A stretch of 64,000 bases of DNA from positions 26,729,812 through 26,793,811 of the forward strand of contig NC_060259.1 in assembly GCF_921293095.1 (NCBI RefSeq), in the 5' to 3' direction. Numbering within the stretch: the first letter of the stretch is position 1; every line of letters begins with the position of its first letter. Positions 50,701-55,456 of the stretch are shown here, piece after piece. The notes beneath the pieces are model-generated. The model made no database searches, was not told the origin of the DNA, and was given only the letters and a program-made list of their open reading frames with translations. This stretch comes from Ischnura elegans. Its lineage: Eukaryota; Arthropoda; Insecta; Odonata; Coenagrionidae. A program made the translations under genes and the position numbers.

Positions 50701-51191
50701 TGGGTATAACTAACTCCACATATGTGGGTCCACAACACAAAAATTAGAGCAAATCCTAAGATTCTACCTTGCTGGTCATATATTTACATGGCAGTAGGGG
50801 GTTCAGTAAGTAATCATACCTCATGGCGAGTGTCCACGACACGGATACCAATTTTCTCTGCTGCAGCGAGTATTGGAGATATGTGTCCCCCAACAAGAGT
50901 AAATATATGACTGACTCCATGGGCCTCCAGTACCTGGGCCACGATTTCACCACCATGACTCTTGCCAAGGGGGTCTACCTGCAATCAATTATTAATTACA
51001 TCTAACAAATCAAGGATGAAATTAAAATGAATTCGCTGAAATTATTCGTCACATTCCTTTGAGCAGCCTACCTTTCTAATTTCTGAGATCATCTTAACAA
51101 TGTTTACACCATATGCCACTATCATCAGAATGGCAATTGACATAAAGATCGCCCACATGCCTTCCACGGTTGTGATAGCGTCCATATTCAT
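11604..51191 (-). CDS. HACL2 (ILVBL): 2-hydroxyacyl-CoA lyase 2 / acetolactate synthase-like protein, 12 exons
   Basis: Complete gene. Exons in coding order: 51072-51191, 50820-50978, 45759-45903, 43427-43591, 40957-41068, 39506-39606, 34475-34653, 30559-30708, 26340-26498, 25466-25599, 18369-18642, 11604-11786. Every intron is GT-AG, all phases agree, and the product is 626 residues. One hydrophobic segment (about 12-33) fits an N-terminal membrane anchor, as in the vertebrate ER protein. The N-terminal thiamine-diphosphate domain has the conserved catalytic Glu in TRHE (residue 93) and [13 protein letters not shown]; a central domain has GSQAML and [10 protein letters not shown]; the C-terminal domain has GDG at 515-517 and Asn 542, the cofactor/Mg motif. 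Human HACL2 cleaves 2-hydroxyacyl-CoAs in fatty-acid alpha-oxidation; the same role here is inferred. The start is the first in-frame ATG; further upstream there are only non-ATG codons. Introns are unusually rich in transposons. Confidence 0.95.
12331..12392. repeat. Short G-run/C-run palindromic repeat
   Basis: A GGGGTGGATCC block runs into a long G tract, and then a C tract leads into AGATCCGCC. The same GGATCCAGG plus G-run style is seen at 20400-20880, so this is probably a shrunken copy of that MITE family. Confidence 0.55.
13151..13217. mobile_element. End fragment of the CACCCATG pogo-type MITE
   Basis: About 65 bp matching, with point differences, the left end of the element at 36249-37270 (GCATGGGATGCATTCCTTGAG against GCAAGGGATGCGTTCCTTGGG). 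Only the end survives. Confidence 0.6.
13229..13331. repeat. Direct repeat, unit 1 (next to tRNA-like sequence)
   Basis: About 100 bp (GCCCCAGTGCCAT ... CGCCGAAATCATG) present again at 13688-13790 with a few differences. Unit 1 leads straight into a tRNA-like sequence and unit 2 does not. Confidence 0.75.
13333..13407 (+). repeat. tRNA-like SINE head or tRNA pseudogene
   Basis: Folds as a tRNA: anticodon stem CCTGG/CCGGG around the loop CTGGAAA (nominal anticodon GGA), a perfect T stem CTGGG/CCCAG around TTCAAGT (an excellent B box), and a D-arm-like A box. The acceptor stem is imperfect and a serine tRNA would need a long variable arm, which is absent. So I call it a tRNA-derived SINE head or pseudogene, not a working tRNA gene. 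Confidence 0.6.
13688..13790. repeat. Direct repeat, unit 2
   Basis: Second copy of the 13229-13331 unit. The 350 bp between the units holds the tRNA-like sequence and unrecognised DNA. Confidence 0.75.
13940..14760 (+). pseudogene. Penelope-like element remnant, plus strand
   Basis: Frames in 14285-14480 encode [20 protein letters not shown], then [10 protein letters not shown] and [12 protein letters not shown], a GIY-YIG domain of a Penelope lineage different from the minus-strand element next to it. Further upstream coding is too decayed to place. The 3' end has GACCGAAACGGTCGAAAATTC at about 14725-14746, a stem followed by GAAA like a degenerate hammerhead core. It lies in HACL2 intron 11 and ends where the neighbouring Penelope element ends, so the two are tail to tail. 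Confidence 0.65.
14898..15554 (-). pseudogene. Penelope linker and GIY-YIG domain
   Basis: Starts with a helical linker, then [20 protein letters not shown] and VQEHRWAV (GIY-YIG core). After a stop near 15150, the frame at 14901-15086 continues the domain with [12 protein letters not shown] and LASAWKRVF. Stops and a frameshift make it inactive. Confidence 0.85.
15606..16190 (-). pseudogene. Penelope reverse transcriptase, C-terminal half
   Basis: 194 residues. Shows [31 protein letters not shown], and the catalytic [14 protein letters not shown], then LPFLDVLV, all in the spacing of Penelope RTs. The N-terminal fingers are missing. A stop near 15606 breaks the link to the GIY-YIG domain, which continues in another frame below. 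Confidence 0.9.
16684..17339 (+). pseudogene. Helitron helicase C-terminal remnant
   Basis: Two frames read like the end of the PIF1-type helicase of Helitrons: [10 protein letters not shown], then [20 protein letters not shown] (family: YP-EFLNSL-P-GLPPH-L-LKVG), and, after about 130 decayed bases, [36 protein letters not shown] and FVLAPD. The last matches the helicase motif VI block (SHGQLYVACSRVG). Several active-site residues are changed (KINKSQCDS in place of TINKSQGQS). I could not place the hairpin and CTRR end of a Helitron. Lies in HACL2 intron 11, antisense. Confidence 0.82.
17502..17813. mobile_element. hAT MITE (CAGGGGTCTCCAA), copy 1
   Basis: 312 bp with ends CAGGGGTCTCCAAACT and TTGGAGACCCCTG. 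It is flanked by a perfect 8-bp target duplication, GTCTAGCA at 17494-17501 and 17814-17821, as expected for hAT. Non-coding. A second copy lies at 61586-61881. Confidence 0.93.
17822..18368. other. HACL2 intron 11 sequence without a recognised element
   Basis: AT-rich intron sequence between the hAT MITE and exon 11. Nothing recognised. Confidence 0.4.
18369..18642 (-). CDS. HACL2 (ILVBL): HACL2 exon 11 (cofactor-binding motif)
   Basis: The largest exon, 274 nt. Encodes [19 protein letters not shown], then YGDGSCGYS and [14 protein letters not shown] followed 24 residues later by Asn is the thiamine-diphosphate/Mg motif. Donor GTGAGT. Confidence 0.97.
18643..19856. other. HACL2 intron 10 sequence without a recognised element
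   Basis: Open frames of 60-70 codons at 18880-19408 have no family signature. Nothing else is recognised. Confidence 0.4.
20005..20235 (-). pseudogene. Tigger/pogo transposase fragment
   Basis: Reads [20 protein letters not shown] and [15 protein letters not shown]. The first matches the end of the CENP-B-like DNA-binding region (W-FK-RH) and the second the start of the DDE domain (V-N-DETGLF); the expected D-E-T is D-K-T here, so the catalytic neighbourhood is already mutated. Upstream and downstream coding is lost to the nested insertion and decay. Confidence 0.8.
20308..21010. mobile_element. hAT-like element nested in the Tigger
   Basis: Inverted ends CCTGTTTACACGATACATTA and its near reverse complement (TAATGTACTATGTAAACAG), flanked by GCCTTTGG and GCCTTTAG, an 8-bp duplication with one change. 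Non-coding apart from further nested repeats. Confidence 0.7.
20400..20880. repeat. G-run MITE sequences (GGATCCAGGATTT type)
   Basis: Two or more truncated copies: CAGGGGCAGATCCAGGATTT at about 20401, CAGGGGTGGATCCAGGATTT at about 20607, and two GGGGGGGCACGTCCCC-like right ends at 20761-20780 and 20838-20860. Long G and C tracts make exact borders uncertain. Confidence 0.6.
22380..23166 (+). pseudogene. LINE reverse transcriptase fragment (Jockey/CR1-like)
   Basis: The first frame (22389-22622) reads [17 protein letters not shown] and [19 protein letters not shown], the RT finger and palm motifs. After a frameshift, remains of the GVPQGS block appear (VSHRVQSW), then [10 protein letters not shown] near 22796, a mutated YADD. 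The 22870-23160 frame continues with the thumb. There are at least two frameshifts and stops. It is truncated on both sides, in HACL2 intron 10. Confidence 0.85.
23930..24050. repeat. Direct repeat, unit A
   Basis: About 120 bp ending GGGGCTAATGATAGATTTCTG. It recurs with point differences at 24750-24866. Confidence 0.7.
24750..24866. repeat. Direct repeat, unit B
   Basis: Second copy of the 23930-24050 unit (AGCATATTACATGGATGAG, then GGTGCTAATGATAGATTTC). The units are about 700 bp apart, which suggests two copies of one dispersed repeat. Confidence 0.7.
25105..25153. mobile_element. pogo-type terminal remnant
   Basis: GAGTGGAACTTCATTATAAC followed by TGTTCATTATAAGTGGGCTCC, the style of Tigger termini. 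Only one end is seen. Confidence 0.45.
25466..25599 (-). CDS. HACL2 (ILVBL): HACL2 exon 10
   Basis: Encodes [20 protein letters not shown] and [14 protein letters not shown], the start of the C-terminal cofactor domain. Ends in phase 2 with donor GTAAGA. Intron 9 is 740 bp. Confidence 0.95.
26340..26498 (-). CDS. HACL2 (ILVBL): HACL2 exon 9
   Basis: 53 codons, phase 0, from [20 protein letters not shown] to KDDDNFK. This is the less conserved linker before the C-terminal domain; FW-P and GDV are kept. Confidence 0.93.
27190..27275. mobile_element. pogo-type terminal remnant
   Basis: CAGTGCAACCTCGATAAAACGA followed by a degenerate inverted piece (CAAATTGTCGTTTTAGTGGC). It looks like a Tigger terminus; the partner end is not found. 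Confidence 0.45.
27773..28016. mobile_element. Hairpin MITE flanked by TTAA
   Basis: 244 bp that is almost entirely one inverted repeat: arms of about 110 bp (TACGGATGGCGAGAATTCTC on both strands) around a loop of about 20 nt near 27890. It is bordered by TTAA at 27769-27772 and 28017-28020, as for piggyBac-like or Kolobok-like elements. Non-coding. It lies in HACL2 intron 8, just upstream of H2B. Confidence 0.88.
28255..28263 (+). promoter_or_regulatory. Candidate CCAAT/TATAA element of H2B
   Basis: CCAATATAA about 95 bp before the H2B start codon. CCAAT and TATAA overlap, which is unusual, so the assignment is weak. Confidence 0.3.
28356..28718 (+). CDS. H2B: Histone H2B, solitary and divergent copy
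   Basis: 120 residues starting [19 protein letters not shown], with the histone fold [40 protein letters not shown] and [14 protein letters not shown], ending KYTSSK. It packs with H2A in the nucleosome. The GC-rich codon use differs from the AT-rich surroundings, as is normal for insect histones. Oddities: three residues are missing after SSKAM (typically SSKAMSIMNSF), and two normally invariant arginines are Cys and Trp ([11 protein letters not shown] in place of NKRSTITSREI), both explicable by C-to-T change at CpG. It is intronless, with its own 3' stem-loop, so it is not a processed poly(A) copy. It sits alone inside HACL2 intron 8 on the opposite strand, an orphon. The frame is open, but it may be a young pseudogene. 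Confidence 0.9.
   Translation: MPPKTSRKAAKKASKAQKNISKGDKKKKCSRKESYAIYTYRMLKQVHPDTGISSKAMNSFVNDIFERIATEASRLAHYNKCSTITSWEVHTTVRLLLPGELAKHAVSEDTKAVTKYTSSK
28740..28755 (+). terminator. Histone mRNA 3' stem-loop
   Basis: GGCCTTTTTTAGGGCC, 21 nt after the H2B stop: six base pairs with one G-T wobble and a TTTT loop, preceded by CCAAC. The stem-loop binding protein recognises this structure in replication-dependent histone mRNAs. Confidence 0.85.
28756..30558. other. HACL2 intron 8 sequence without a recognised gene
   Basis: About 29345-29420 and 29510-29590 repeat a short segment (AGAGCAAATC followed by GTGTGTGAG). Otherwise nothing is recognised. Confidence 0.4.
30559..30708 (-). CDS. HACL2 (ILVBL): HACL2 exon 8
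   Basis: 50 codons, phase 0. Includes [20 protein letters not shown] and IVTVNRD, matching the [18 protein letters not shown] block of the family. Donor GTAGGT. Confidence 0.96.
30985..32763 (+). pseudogene. LINE reverse transcriptase pseudogene
   Basis: Frame 1 (to 31633) has [35 protein letters not shown] and [15 protein letters not shown] stop follows; then [18 protein letters not shown], a break, [20 protein letters not shown] and LYADDTSA at about 31840-31950. The last frame (32041-32763) carries the thumb and C-terminal domain, ending [12 protein letters not shown]. At least three stops or frameshifts are present. YADD itself is intact. Confidence 0.88.
32820..33827. mobile_element. 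DNA element nested in the LINE 3' UTR
   Basis: 1008 bp with ends CCGTATAAGCG...TAAGAGGCGCACC and GGTGCGCCTC...CGCTTATATGG. TATAT-like sequence flanks both ends. Non-coding. Its interior (33281-33440) resembles an internal module of the hAT at 37398-39070, although the termini are unrelated. Confidence 0.8.
34475..34653 (-). CDS. HACL2 (ILVBL): HACL2 exon 7
   Basis: Encodes [20 protein letters not shown] and, later, [17 protein letters not shown], from the central domain. Acceptor CTAG, donor GTTAGT, phase 0 out. Confidence 0.95.
35050..35700. mobile_element. Probable pogo-type element, degenerate
   Basis: Starts CAGTAGAACCTCAGACTTATG, a pogo/Tigger-like end. The right border is not clear. 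The region to about 35700 has short open frames but no certain transposase motif. Confidence 0.35.
35741..36018. mobile_element. hAT MITE (CAGGGGCGCAG)
   Basis: 278 bp with ends CAGGGGCGCAGTCAGG and CGCTGCACCACTG. Flanked by TCCTCTAG (35733-35740) and TCCTCTAT (36019-36026), an 8-bp duplication with one change. Contains G and C tracts. HACL2 intron 6. Confidence 0.82.
36249..37270. mobile_element. pogo-type MITE (CACCCATGTCTCG)
   Basis: 1022 bp with perfect inverted ends CACCCATGTCTCGTATAGCGC, flanked by TA on both sides (36247-36248, 37271-37272), which fits the Tc1/mariner/pogo group. Subterminal repeats of GCGCTATACGA lie near both ends. Non-coding. A degenerate end fragment lies at 13151-13217. 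Confidence 0.87.
37398..39070. mobile_element. hAT element, non-autonomous, 1.7 kb
   Basis: Ends TAGAGATGGGTCGAATAG and CTATTCGCACATCTCTA, with ATATATAT on both flanks (37390-37397, 39071-39078), though that duplication is low-complexity. The terminal 100 bp are full of ATTCGAATA-type palindromes. The interior contains a tandem duplication (38171-38735). No transposase frame. HACL2 intron 6. Confidence 0.8.
38171..38735. repeat. Tandem duplication inside the hAT element
   Basis: Two units, 38171-38443 and 38444-38735, each running from GGTTGACCTCC or AGTTGACCTCC through GAAACACGTTT and GATCCCTGCGCGAGCTG to a CCCGCGGTACT or CCCACGGCACT end. Confidence 0.85.
39506..39606 (-). CDS. HACL2 (ILVBL): HACL2 exon 6
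   Basis: Encodes [16 protein letters not shown] and a linker ending DESL. Matches the YLENYLANLFAGAW block of the human protein. Phase 2 in, phase 1 out; donor GTATGC. Confidence 0.93.
39871..40725 (+). repeat. Left arm of the inverted repeat around HACL2 exon 5
   Basis: About 855 bp, nearly all in intron 5. Its reverse complement occurs at 41395-43243, once the hAT element there is removed. The outer end AAGTAAACTCTTGATTACAT pairs with ATAATCGAGAGTTAACTCT at the other side; these look like pogo-type termini. The inner end shows no matching terminus. This arm lacks the hAT insertion, so it shows the empty site. Confidence 0.88.
40957..41068 (-). CDS. HACL2 (ILVBL): HACL2 exon 5, inside a large inverted repeat
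   Basis: 112 nt, encoding [17 protein letters not shown] and onward. Family members have the same [13 protein letters not shown] block. Its length is not a multiple of three, so skipping it would shift the frame. The exon lies in the spacer of an inverted repeat whose arms fill most of introns 4 and 5. Confidence 0.95.
41395..43243 (-). repeat. Right arm of the inverted repeat around HACL2 exon 5
   Basis: Lies in intron 4, reverse complement of the left arm, with about 855 bp of shared sequence split by the hAT element at 41655-42644. Matches continue past AGAGAGACTTATT at 41435 to about 41395 (CAACAGGAGCAAG against CAACAGGAGCAAG). Exon 5 lies between the arms. Confidence 0.88.
41655..42644. 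mobile_element. hAT element (TAGGGATGAGTC)
   Basis: 990 bp with ends TAGGGATGAGTCAATT and GGAATCGACTCATCCCTA, and many ATTCCGATTCC/GGAATCGGAATC motifs near both ends. The left flank TTAAAAAG and right flank TTTGAAAG correspond to TTGAAAAG in the uninterrupted left arm, so this is an 8-bp duplication with later changes. No transposase; the long frame at 41734-42270 has no family signature. Confidence 0.87.
43427..43591 (-). CDS. HACL2 (ILVBL): HACL2 exon 4
   Basis: Encodes [18 protein letters not shown] through IAMSGVPG. Matches the end of the N-terminal domain of the family. Phase 1 at both ends; acceptor TTTTAG, donor GTAAAG. Confidence 0.95.
43592..44917. other. HACL2 intron 3 sequence without a recognised gene
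   Basis: AT-rich. A 50-bp segment near 44190-44240 is shared with 2290-2340. Nothing else recognised. Confidence 0.4.
44918..45000 (-). repeat. tRNA-derived SINE fragment
   Basis: On the minus strand GTCCTTGGTGGTATGGGGTT begins a tRNA-like head, and TAGTGCAAGTCCCACCTG is a degenerate B box in the right place. The length fits a SINE head; no tail is identified. Confidence 0.5.
45163..45258. repeat. Inverted pair of tRNA-like 3' halves
   Basis: Plus strand: GGAGATCCAGGTTCAAATCCC at 45224-45244. Minus strand: GGGGATCTGGGTTCAAATCC at 45176-45195. Both are T arms with good B boxes, facing away from each other across about 30 bp. Likely two SINE heads in inverted orientation, in HACL2 intron 3. 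Confidence 0.55.
45759..45903 (-). CDS. HACL2 (ILVBL): HACL2 exon 3
   Basis: Begins [15 protein letters not shown] and carries [20 protein letters not shown], almost the same as the vertebrate protein. Phase 0 in, phase 1 out; donor GTACAT. Confidence 0.96.
46460..47127. mobile_element. AATAGGG-type MITE, copy 3
   Basis: 668 bp, same orientation as copy 2, with ends AATAGGGTAGTTTCC and GGAAACCACCCTATT. CCACGTGACGTCA at 46641-46653 is the conserved CRE/E-box composite. HACL2 intron 2. Confidence 0.83.
47340..48300 (+). pseudogene. Unrecognised coding-like repeat, decayed
   Basis: Short plus-strand frames look coding, for example [20 protein letters not shown] at 47714 and [20 protein letters not shown] near 47960. 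They are broken by stops and I do not recognise the family. A segment at 48081-48174 recurs inverted at 48987-49078, which shows that this is a dispersed element, not a unique gene. In HACL2 intron 2. Confidence 0.4.
48081..48174 (+). repeat. Inverted dispersed repeat, unit 1
   Basis: GGATGAAGATGCAGCTGGGG, then GTAGCAAAACAGGAGTCAAA and AGTAGATGGAATGC. The reverse complement with differences lies at 48987-49078. Confidence 0.7.
48987..49078 (-). repeat. Inverted dispersed repeat, unit 2
   Basis: Minus strand reads GGATGTGGATACAACTGGG, GCTAGCAAAACAGGAGTCAT and AGTGGATGGAATGC. The minus frame extends to about 49212 with residues like [17 protein letters not shown]. Function unknown. Confidence 0.7.
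49670..50110 (+). pseudogene. RTE-type LINE, 3' end
   Basis: The open frame (about 49722-50084, preceded in frame by a stop in a decayed LLY-SEAWTMT block) encodes [38 protein letters not shown] and [18 protein letters not shown], the conserved C-terminal region of RTE-clade ORFs. The 3' end is GTGATGATGATGATGG at 50098-50113, the usual short-repeat tail of RTE. The RT domain is lost; 5' truncated. HACL2 intron 2, antisense. Confidence 0.9.
50820..50978 (-). CDS. HACL2 (ILVBL): HACL2 exon 2
   Basis: Residues 41-93, phase 0 at both ends. Contains [15 protein letters not shown] and ends in DTRHE; this Glu is the conserved cofactor-activating residue of thiamine-diphosphate enzymes. Donor GTATGA. 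Confidence 0.95.
51072..51191 (-). CDS. HACL2 (ILVBL): HACL2 exon 1 (start codon, membrane anchor)
   Basis: Encodes residues 1-40, beginning MNMDAITT, with a hydrophobic run [17 protein letters not shown]. The donor GTAGGC follows AGAAAG. Intron 1 is only 93 bp (50979-51071), the shortest in the gene. Confidence 0.88.
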
Positions 51192-52357
51192 AGTGACAAA
51201 CAAAATTTGATTGACCGGCAGTACAAATTGCAAAACAACAGTCACTCCAACCACCTTCTACCCTAGATGAACCACGAATTCACATGGAGTTAACTTAAGT
51301 ACCGAGTCCGTATGAACCTTAGGACGAATCACCGAACCGAATGTCCCTGACCTGAACTGTCAGAAAGTGATGGCTGGGCACGGAATGATATTGGTGATAT
51401 AAGAGATGTACCAGATATACTGATAAGCGCCGTCGGAACGGCCAGGCGGACCACGGACTTGTTCACTCCAAGTATGCGGGCGTGGACGATAACACAAGTG
51501 AATAACCGGAGAATATGTTAATTGTGAGATATCTTCGAAGATGAACCGGGCATAGGTGTCACCAAATCGGTTAAATCGCTACGATGGAATCGGTGCCTTT
51601 TTACGGCCCTATACATTCTTAGATACTTTAAAACAGAATTATGGAGGGAAAACCTCACGCAATTTCCGGCTAAGTTCTGTCTGTGAGTGAGATTAAATTA
51701 TTAACGCAGCAAATGTGCCCAGAATCGTGTCTATAAATAAGAATATTCACGATTATGCCAAAGAACTAGCTTCACACTTATTTACCTATTAAAACGATCA
51801 AAGACTTACATCGACGAATGGCTAATGATTCAAATAATTCCAATATTACAATCTTTACCTTCAATAGGCTAAACTTTCCTTTATAAGATCAAAAACAACT
51901 TATTTCTCGTCGTTGGAGTGTTGATCGCAGTCGGCCTGTCAATTACAGCCTGAGACACACTTCAGAGGCTAACAATTGTGAACTCTTTGATGCGACTAGG
52001 ATTTCATGTCAGAATGTTACATATTATAGTGTTATTTCTACAAAATAATGTATAATAATAAAGTAATTGCCAATAATTCAAGAAAAAGTGTTATTGTAAT
52101 CGGATTTCATCAGTCATTTGTTAAAAAAACACTTGCGTCTAGAAATAGCGGCGGAAGTTTTTACAGCGGGTTTTCCAACTCAAGGAGATTCTAACTTATT
52201 GTACTACTAGTCACTTAGCAGCTCGAAGTGAAATAAAATGAAATTCTAAAAATTTCAATTTTTATTATATACTGCAATAAAAATTTGATTACTTATAATT
52301 TCACGTTAAAAATAATTATATAGATGCTTTCTCAGCTTATTTGATGGATGTTTTTTT
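51192..52357. other. Upstream region of HACL2
   Basis: 5' UTR and promoter should lie here on the minus strand. The 51270-51650 stretch has more CpG than its surroundings, but I see no certain TATA box or initiator. Nothing else recognised. Confidence 0.4.
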
Positions 52358-52587
52358 TCAGGATATTTCACTTGGGTGAGTTTGTTCATGAATAATTACA
52401 TTTCGGGGTCCAAAATGTTTCTTGTTGTAGGGGTGAAGTGCATCCTTTATTTCAGTCAGTGATTTGTAGAGGATTAGGAAGGAAATGGTTGTAATTTCTT
52501 CTAAAGCTTGTTGGGACTGCTGTTGCCAAATAATGTACCCATTAGTTCTACTTAAGCCTTTAAAACATAGTACACCATCAAACCGTG
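52358..52587 (-). CDS. Terminal exon of an unidentified gene
   Basis: Open frame ending in TGA at 52358, preceded by a good acceptor (TTTTTTTGTGATTGCAG at 52588). Encodes RFDGVLCFKGLSRTNGYIIW, then ALEEITTISFLILYKSLTE and HPYNKKHFGPRNVIIHE. Composition and acceptor look like a real last exon of 76 codons, with phase 2 at the 5' end. I do not recognise the family. It is on the same strand as HACL2 and would end about 1.2 kb upstream of its start codon. No upstream exons were identified; it may also be a fragment of an old gene copy. Confidence 0.45.
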
Positions 52588-52744
52588 CTGCAATCACAAA
52601 AAAATATTACTGCATGGCTCTTATATAATTATCCTGCATGAATGAGAGAGCAAGTGGAAGAGGCAGCAACGAGTGCCATGAAGCCCAGCACTTTTAAGCC
52701 ACCATTGCTCATTAACACCTAAAACAGTATTGTAACATAAACTT

Positions 52745-53240
52745 GACTCGTCTACATCTACATCTACAAATTACCCTGCGAGCCACCTCTAGGGTGTTTG
52801 GCAGGGGGTGATCAATCACCAGCATGCAGCATGCATTTGGACTCCCACATGCACACCACACCGTCCAAGAAACGTCCCGTATAATAACAAACTATACTAC
52901 TATATGCTGTTAGAAATAGAATATAGAATAGAAATTCAGAAACATGCAGTAAGTTTTACATAGGTTAGTAGGCTACACTACAAGTCATGCAATCTATTTA
53001 CGCGTTCTATTGCTGCCGTTATAATCTCTTATTGATCGTGGAAAAAATGACATTCGGAATCTGTCTGTTCTGCAATCTATCTCTCTTATTTTATTTATAT
53101 GATCTGATCTTCCGTAGTACGTTGGCAGTAATGCAGTCCAACTCGAGTCGAAAATTTGGTAAAGGCAAAGCTCTAGTTGCTTTAATATTAAAGACCTAGC
53201 GGCTCAGACCAAACGGTTCTTATTGAAATTAACAAGATTG
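52745..53240. repeat. Interspersed repeat with (CTACAT)n
   Basis: Starts CTCGTCTACATCTACATCTAC and continues CCCTGCGAGCCACCTCTAG. This layout recalls widespread arthropod repeats thought to be LINE 3' ends. The remainder to about 53240 is unlike a gene. Confidence 0.55.
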
Positions 53241-53787
53241 TAAGGACTAATATATGGCTTCACAACCATTGAGGCATTGATTTGCTGTTCACGGCAAGTT
53301 TTGTTAAAGCAGTTTCACCTTAATAGTATTCATATTCAAGCACAATACACATTATAATTGCCACCAAGGAAGACATAGACAGTCACTTTCCATGGTGTTG
53401 TCTCCCTCTCCCTTCCTGGCCTGGAGCAACCTTTCTCTTACTGGCACACATGCCCCCGTATGTTTGGGTCCAAAGTACATACCTTTTGCCTTACTTGAGC
53501 ATGCAAGCACTCAAGGCTGCCGGAAGGAAGTGCTGTGTGTTTAGAATTGCTCAGTGCATTGGTTAAGGAGTGAGGGAAGGAACAAGTTGGCCACCTCTAA
53601 CGTATGGTAAATTTCTACTGTTGAAATGGAAGGATAATGGATAAATTTGGATTCATTAATAAATAACAAAAATACTAAGGGAATTGAAGAACTGATGAAA
53701 CTAATTACATCATTCCTTTTTCTGCATTGTGATACAAAGAAGCAACCATAAATATGTTTAAGTAAATAAAAAAGCACAAAGAAAGTG
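53241..53787. other. Intergenic sequence without a recognised gene
   Basis: The minus open frame at 53541-53810 has no signature. Nothing recognised. Confidence 0.4.
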
Positions 53788-54385
53788 TCAGCAACAGATT
53801 GATTGCTCATCTAATGGGAGTCGAGAAGTTAACATCATTGGGTTAAAAACAACAAAAAATTGTTTATTCCAACAATCCTTACTTATTCCACCTATGTGTG
53901 ACTCAAGAAATACACCCTGAAAATTCCATAGCTCTATTCTGTAGCAGTGACATTCCAGCGGTTGGGGCTGTGCATTTACGAGTGATTCAATCAAGACACC
54001 TTCCTTTACATAAGAGATATACAAAGGAACCATAAGCCCTCAATAGGTGCTTAAGCTATTTTAAATAATGTGAAGGCTACGTCATCTAGTGATGAGGACT
54101 TCAGGGCCAGGAAATTGTTTCCAAATTGATAACCTTCTTTTATGTTACCACCAATTAAAAAGGTTAAAAAAGAAGCAACGCGAGCATTTGAAACAACTCT
54201 CTCTCCTTCCAATTCCTGATTATTACAATATCCAAAGATTCCAGTGAGATGAAGTGTAATTTTTCCATACTGAAATAACATCTACGCTTCCCAGATTCTA
54301 ATATTACACGTGTCCCACAATGCAACATCAAGTAAACTGGCTCCCCTCCACCAAATCTGAAGAAATCATCTTTGACAGTCTTCAC
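53788..54385 (-). pseudogene. Decayed ORF of a low-copy repeat family
   Basis: Minus-strand frames: DDFFRFGGGEPVYLMLHCGT and ESGKRRCYFSMEKLHFISLE near 54230-54385, then a shift to LEGERVVSNARVASFLTFLI at 54060-54190, then more broken frames to 53788. A related piece with the same first block occurs at 62145-62290. I do not recognise the protein. Confidence 0.45.
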
Positions 54386-54416
54386 TACACTCAGTCCATT
54401 TTATCTTTGCGGGTGA

Positions 54417-54872
54417 CCCAGTGAGAAATGGGTGGTGGAACCCACGTGGAGAATGAACGTGGATACCACGTGTTTTTGGTCGTGGAATCAACGTGGAACC
54501 CACGTGGAAATTTGGTGGAAAAATTAAAACAGCAGCTGGTGCTGTACTAAAACCATTAAAACCTCAACCACTCTATATCTAAACCTTCTATATATGTGTC
54601 TACAATTTTTCATGTGCTCTCATGGCTGCCTTTCCACGAATTATATAAAAATAGAATGTGCGATACATTTTCACATAACTAGCGTGGTTTCAGGATGATA
54701 AATGACGCAATGTCACCAGAGAGTTAAGTTCCACAAATTAGAAATTCTGTTTAACATTTTATGATAATCACCACAAATCCACTTGAAATCAACGTGGGTC
54801 CAACCACTCAATATCCACCACCACCAAATATCCACCACTCAACGTGGATTCCACCACCCATTTCTCACTGGG
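54417..54872. mobile_element. MITE rich in CACGTG motifs, copy 2
   Basis: 456 bp, same ends as the element at 2550-3049 (CCCAGTGAGAAATGGGTGG and its reverse complement) and nearly identical middle. It is shorter because some of the ACGTGG units at both ends are missing, so these units vary in number between copies. Confidence 0.8.
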
Positions 54873-55371
54873 GAGCTAGTGTGGTTAAAGCAAGTGGGGT
54901 TAAGGGGAGGGTAAGTATCTCAACATGGCTTTCCCTTTGCCAATCAGCAATCAGAAGGCATGGCCTCAGTCAGTCACTCTCAGGCCTTCGTCCAGTTCAC
55001 ATCCTGAATTTGTTTGTGGAGCTGTGTTGCCAAACCTCACTCATTCTCCTTGAATGTCTTTAAGTATGCCTTTCACCAATGGTACCTCATTCAGCGTGGT
55101 AGCCGACAATGTCATGGGCTTCTGTGAAAGGATTATCCTCAATACCTTCCAAATGAGTATCTATATTGTCTCATGCCCGGACCCAAAATACCTGGGGCCA
55201 CCCATGACTCGCACTTTTTCAGTGAGAAAGTAGGAAGGCTATGTACATATGGTAACACTAAGTTTGCTCCTTCTCTCTCGGAACCACCCCCACGCTATTA
55301 GTGAAGCCTACCGAGTGTGTCTGGGCTCTCACGAAAGCTCACCCACAAACAAAGTGAATAGATAATAATAC

Positions 55372-55456
55372 CCACAGCTGCCTGCCCACCCAGAGGATAC
55401 TATCCCACTACCATCATTCACCATTAATTTTAGGAAGGAATCAACAGATCATTATA
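55372..55456. repeat. Duplicated segment, unit matching 62297-62383
   Basis: GCCTGCCCACCCAGAGGATA through CATTAATTTTAGGAAGGAAT to ATCATTATA. The copy near 62.3 kb continues through the position where a pogo MITE is inserted here, so it is the empty site. Confidence 0.75.

Noticed and set aside
51192-51254. HACL2 start codon at 51254
   Set aside because: The codon at 51252-51254 is GTG on the minus strand. The first in-frame ATG is at 51189-51191, directly before a plausible membrane anchor.
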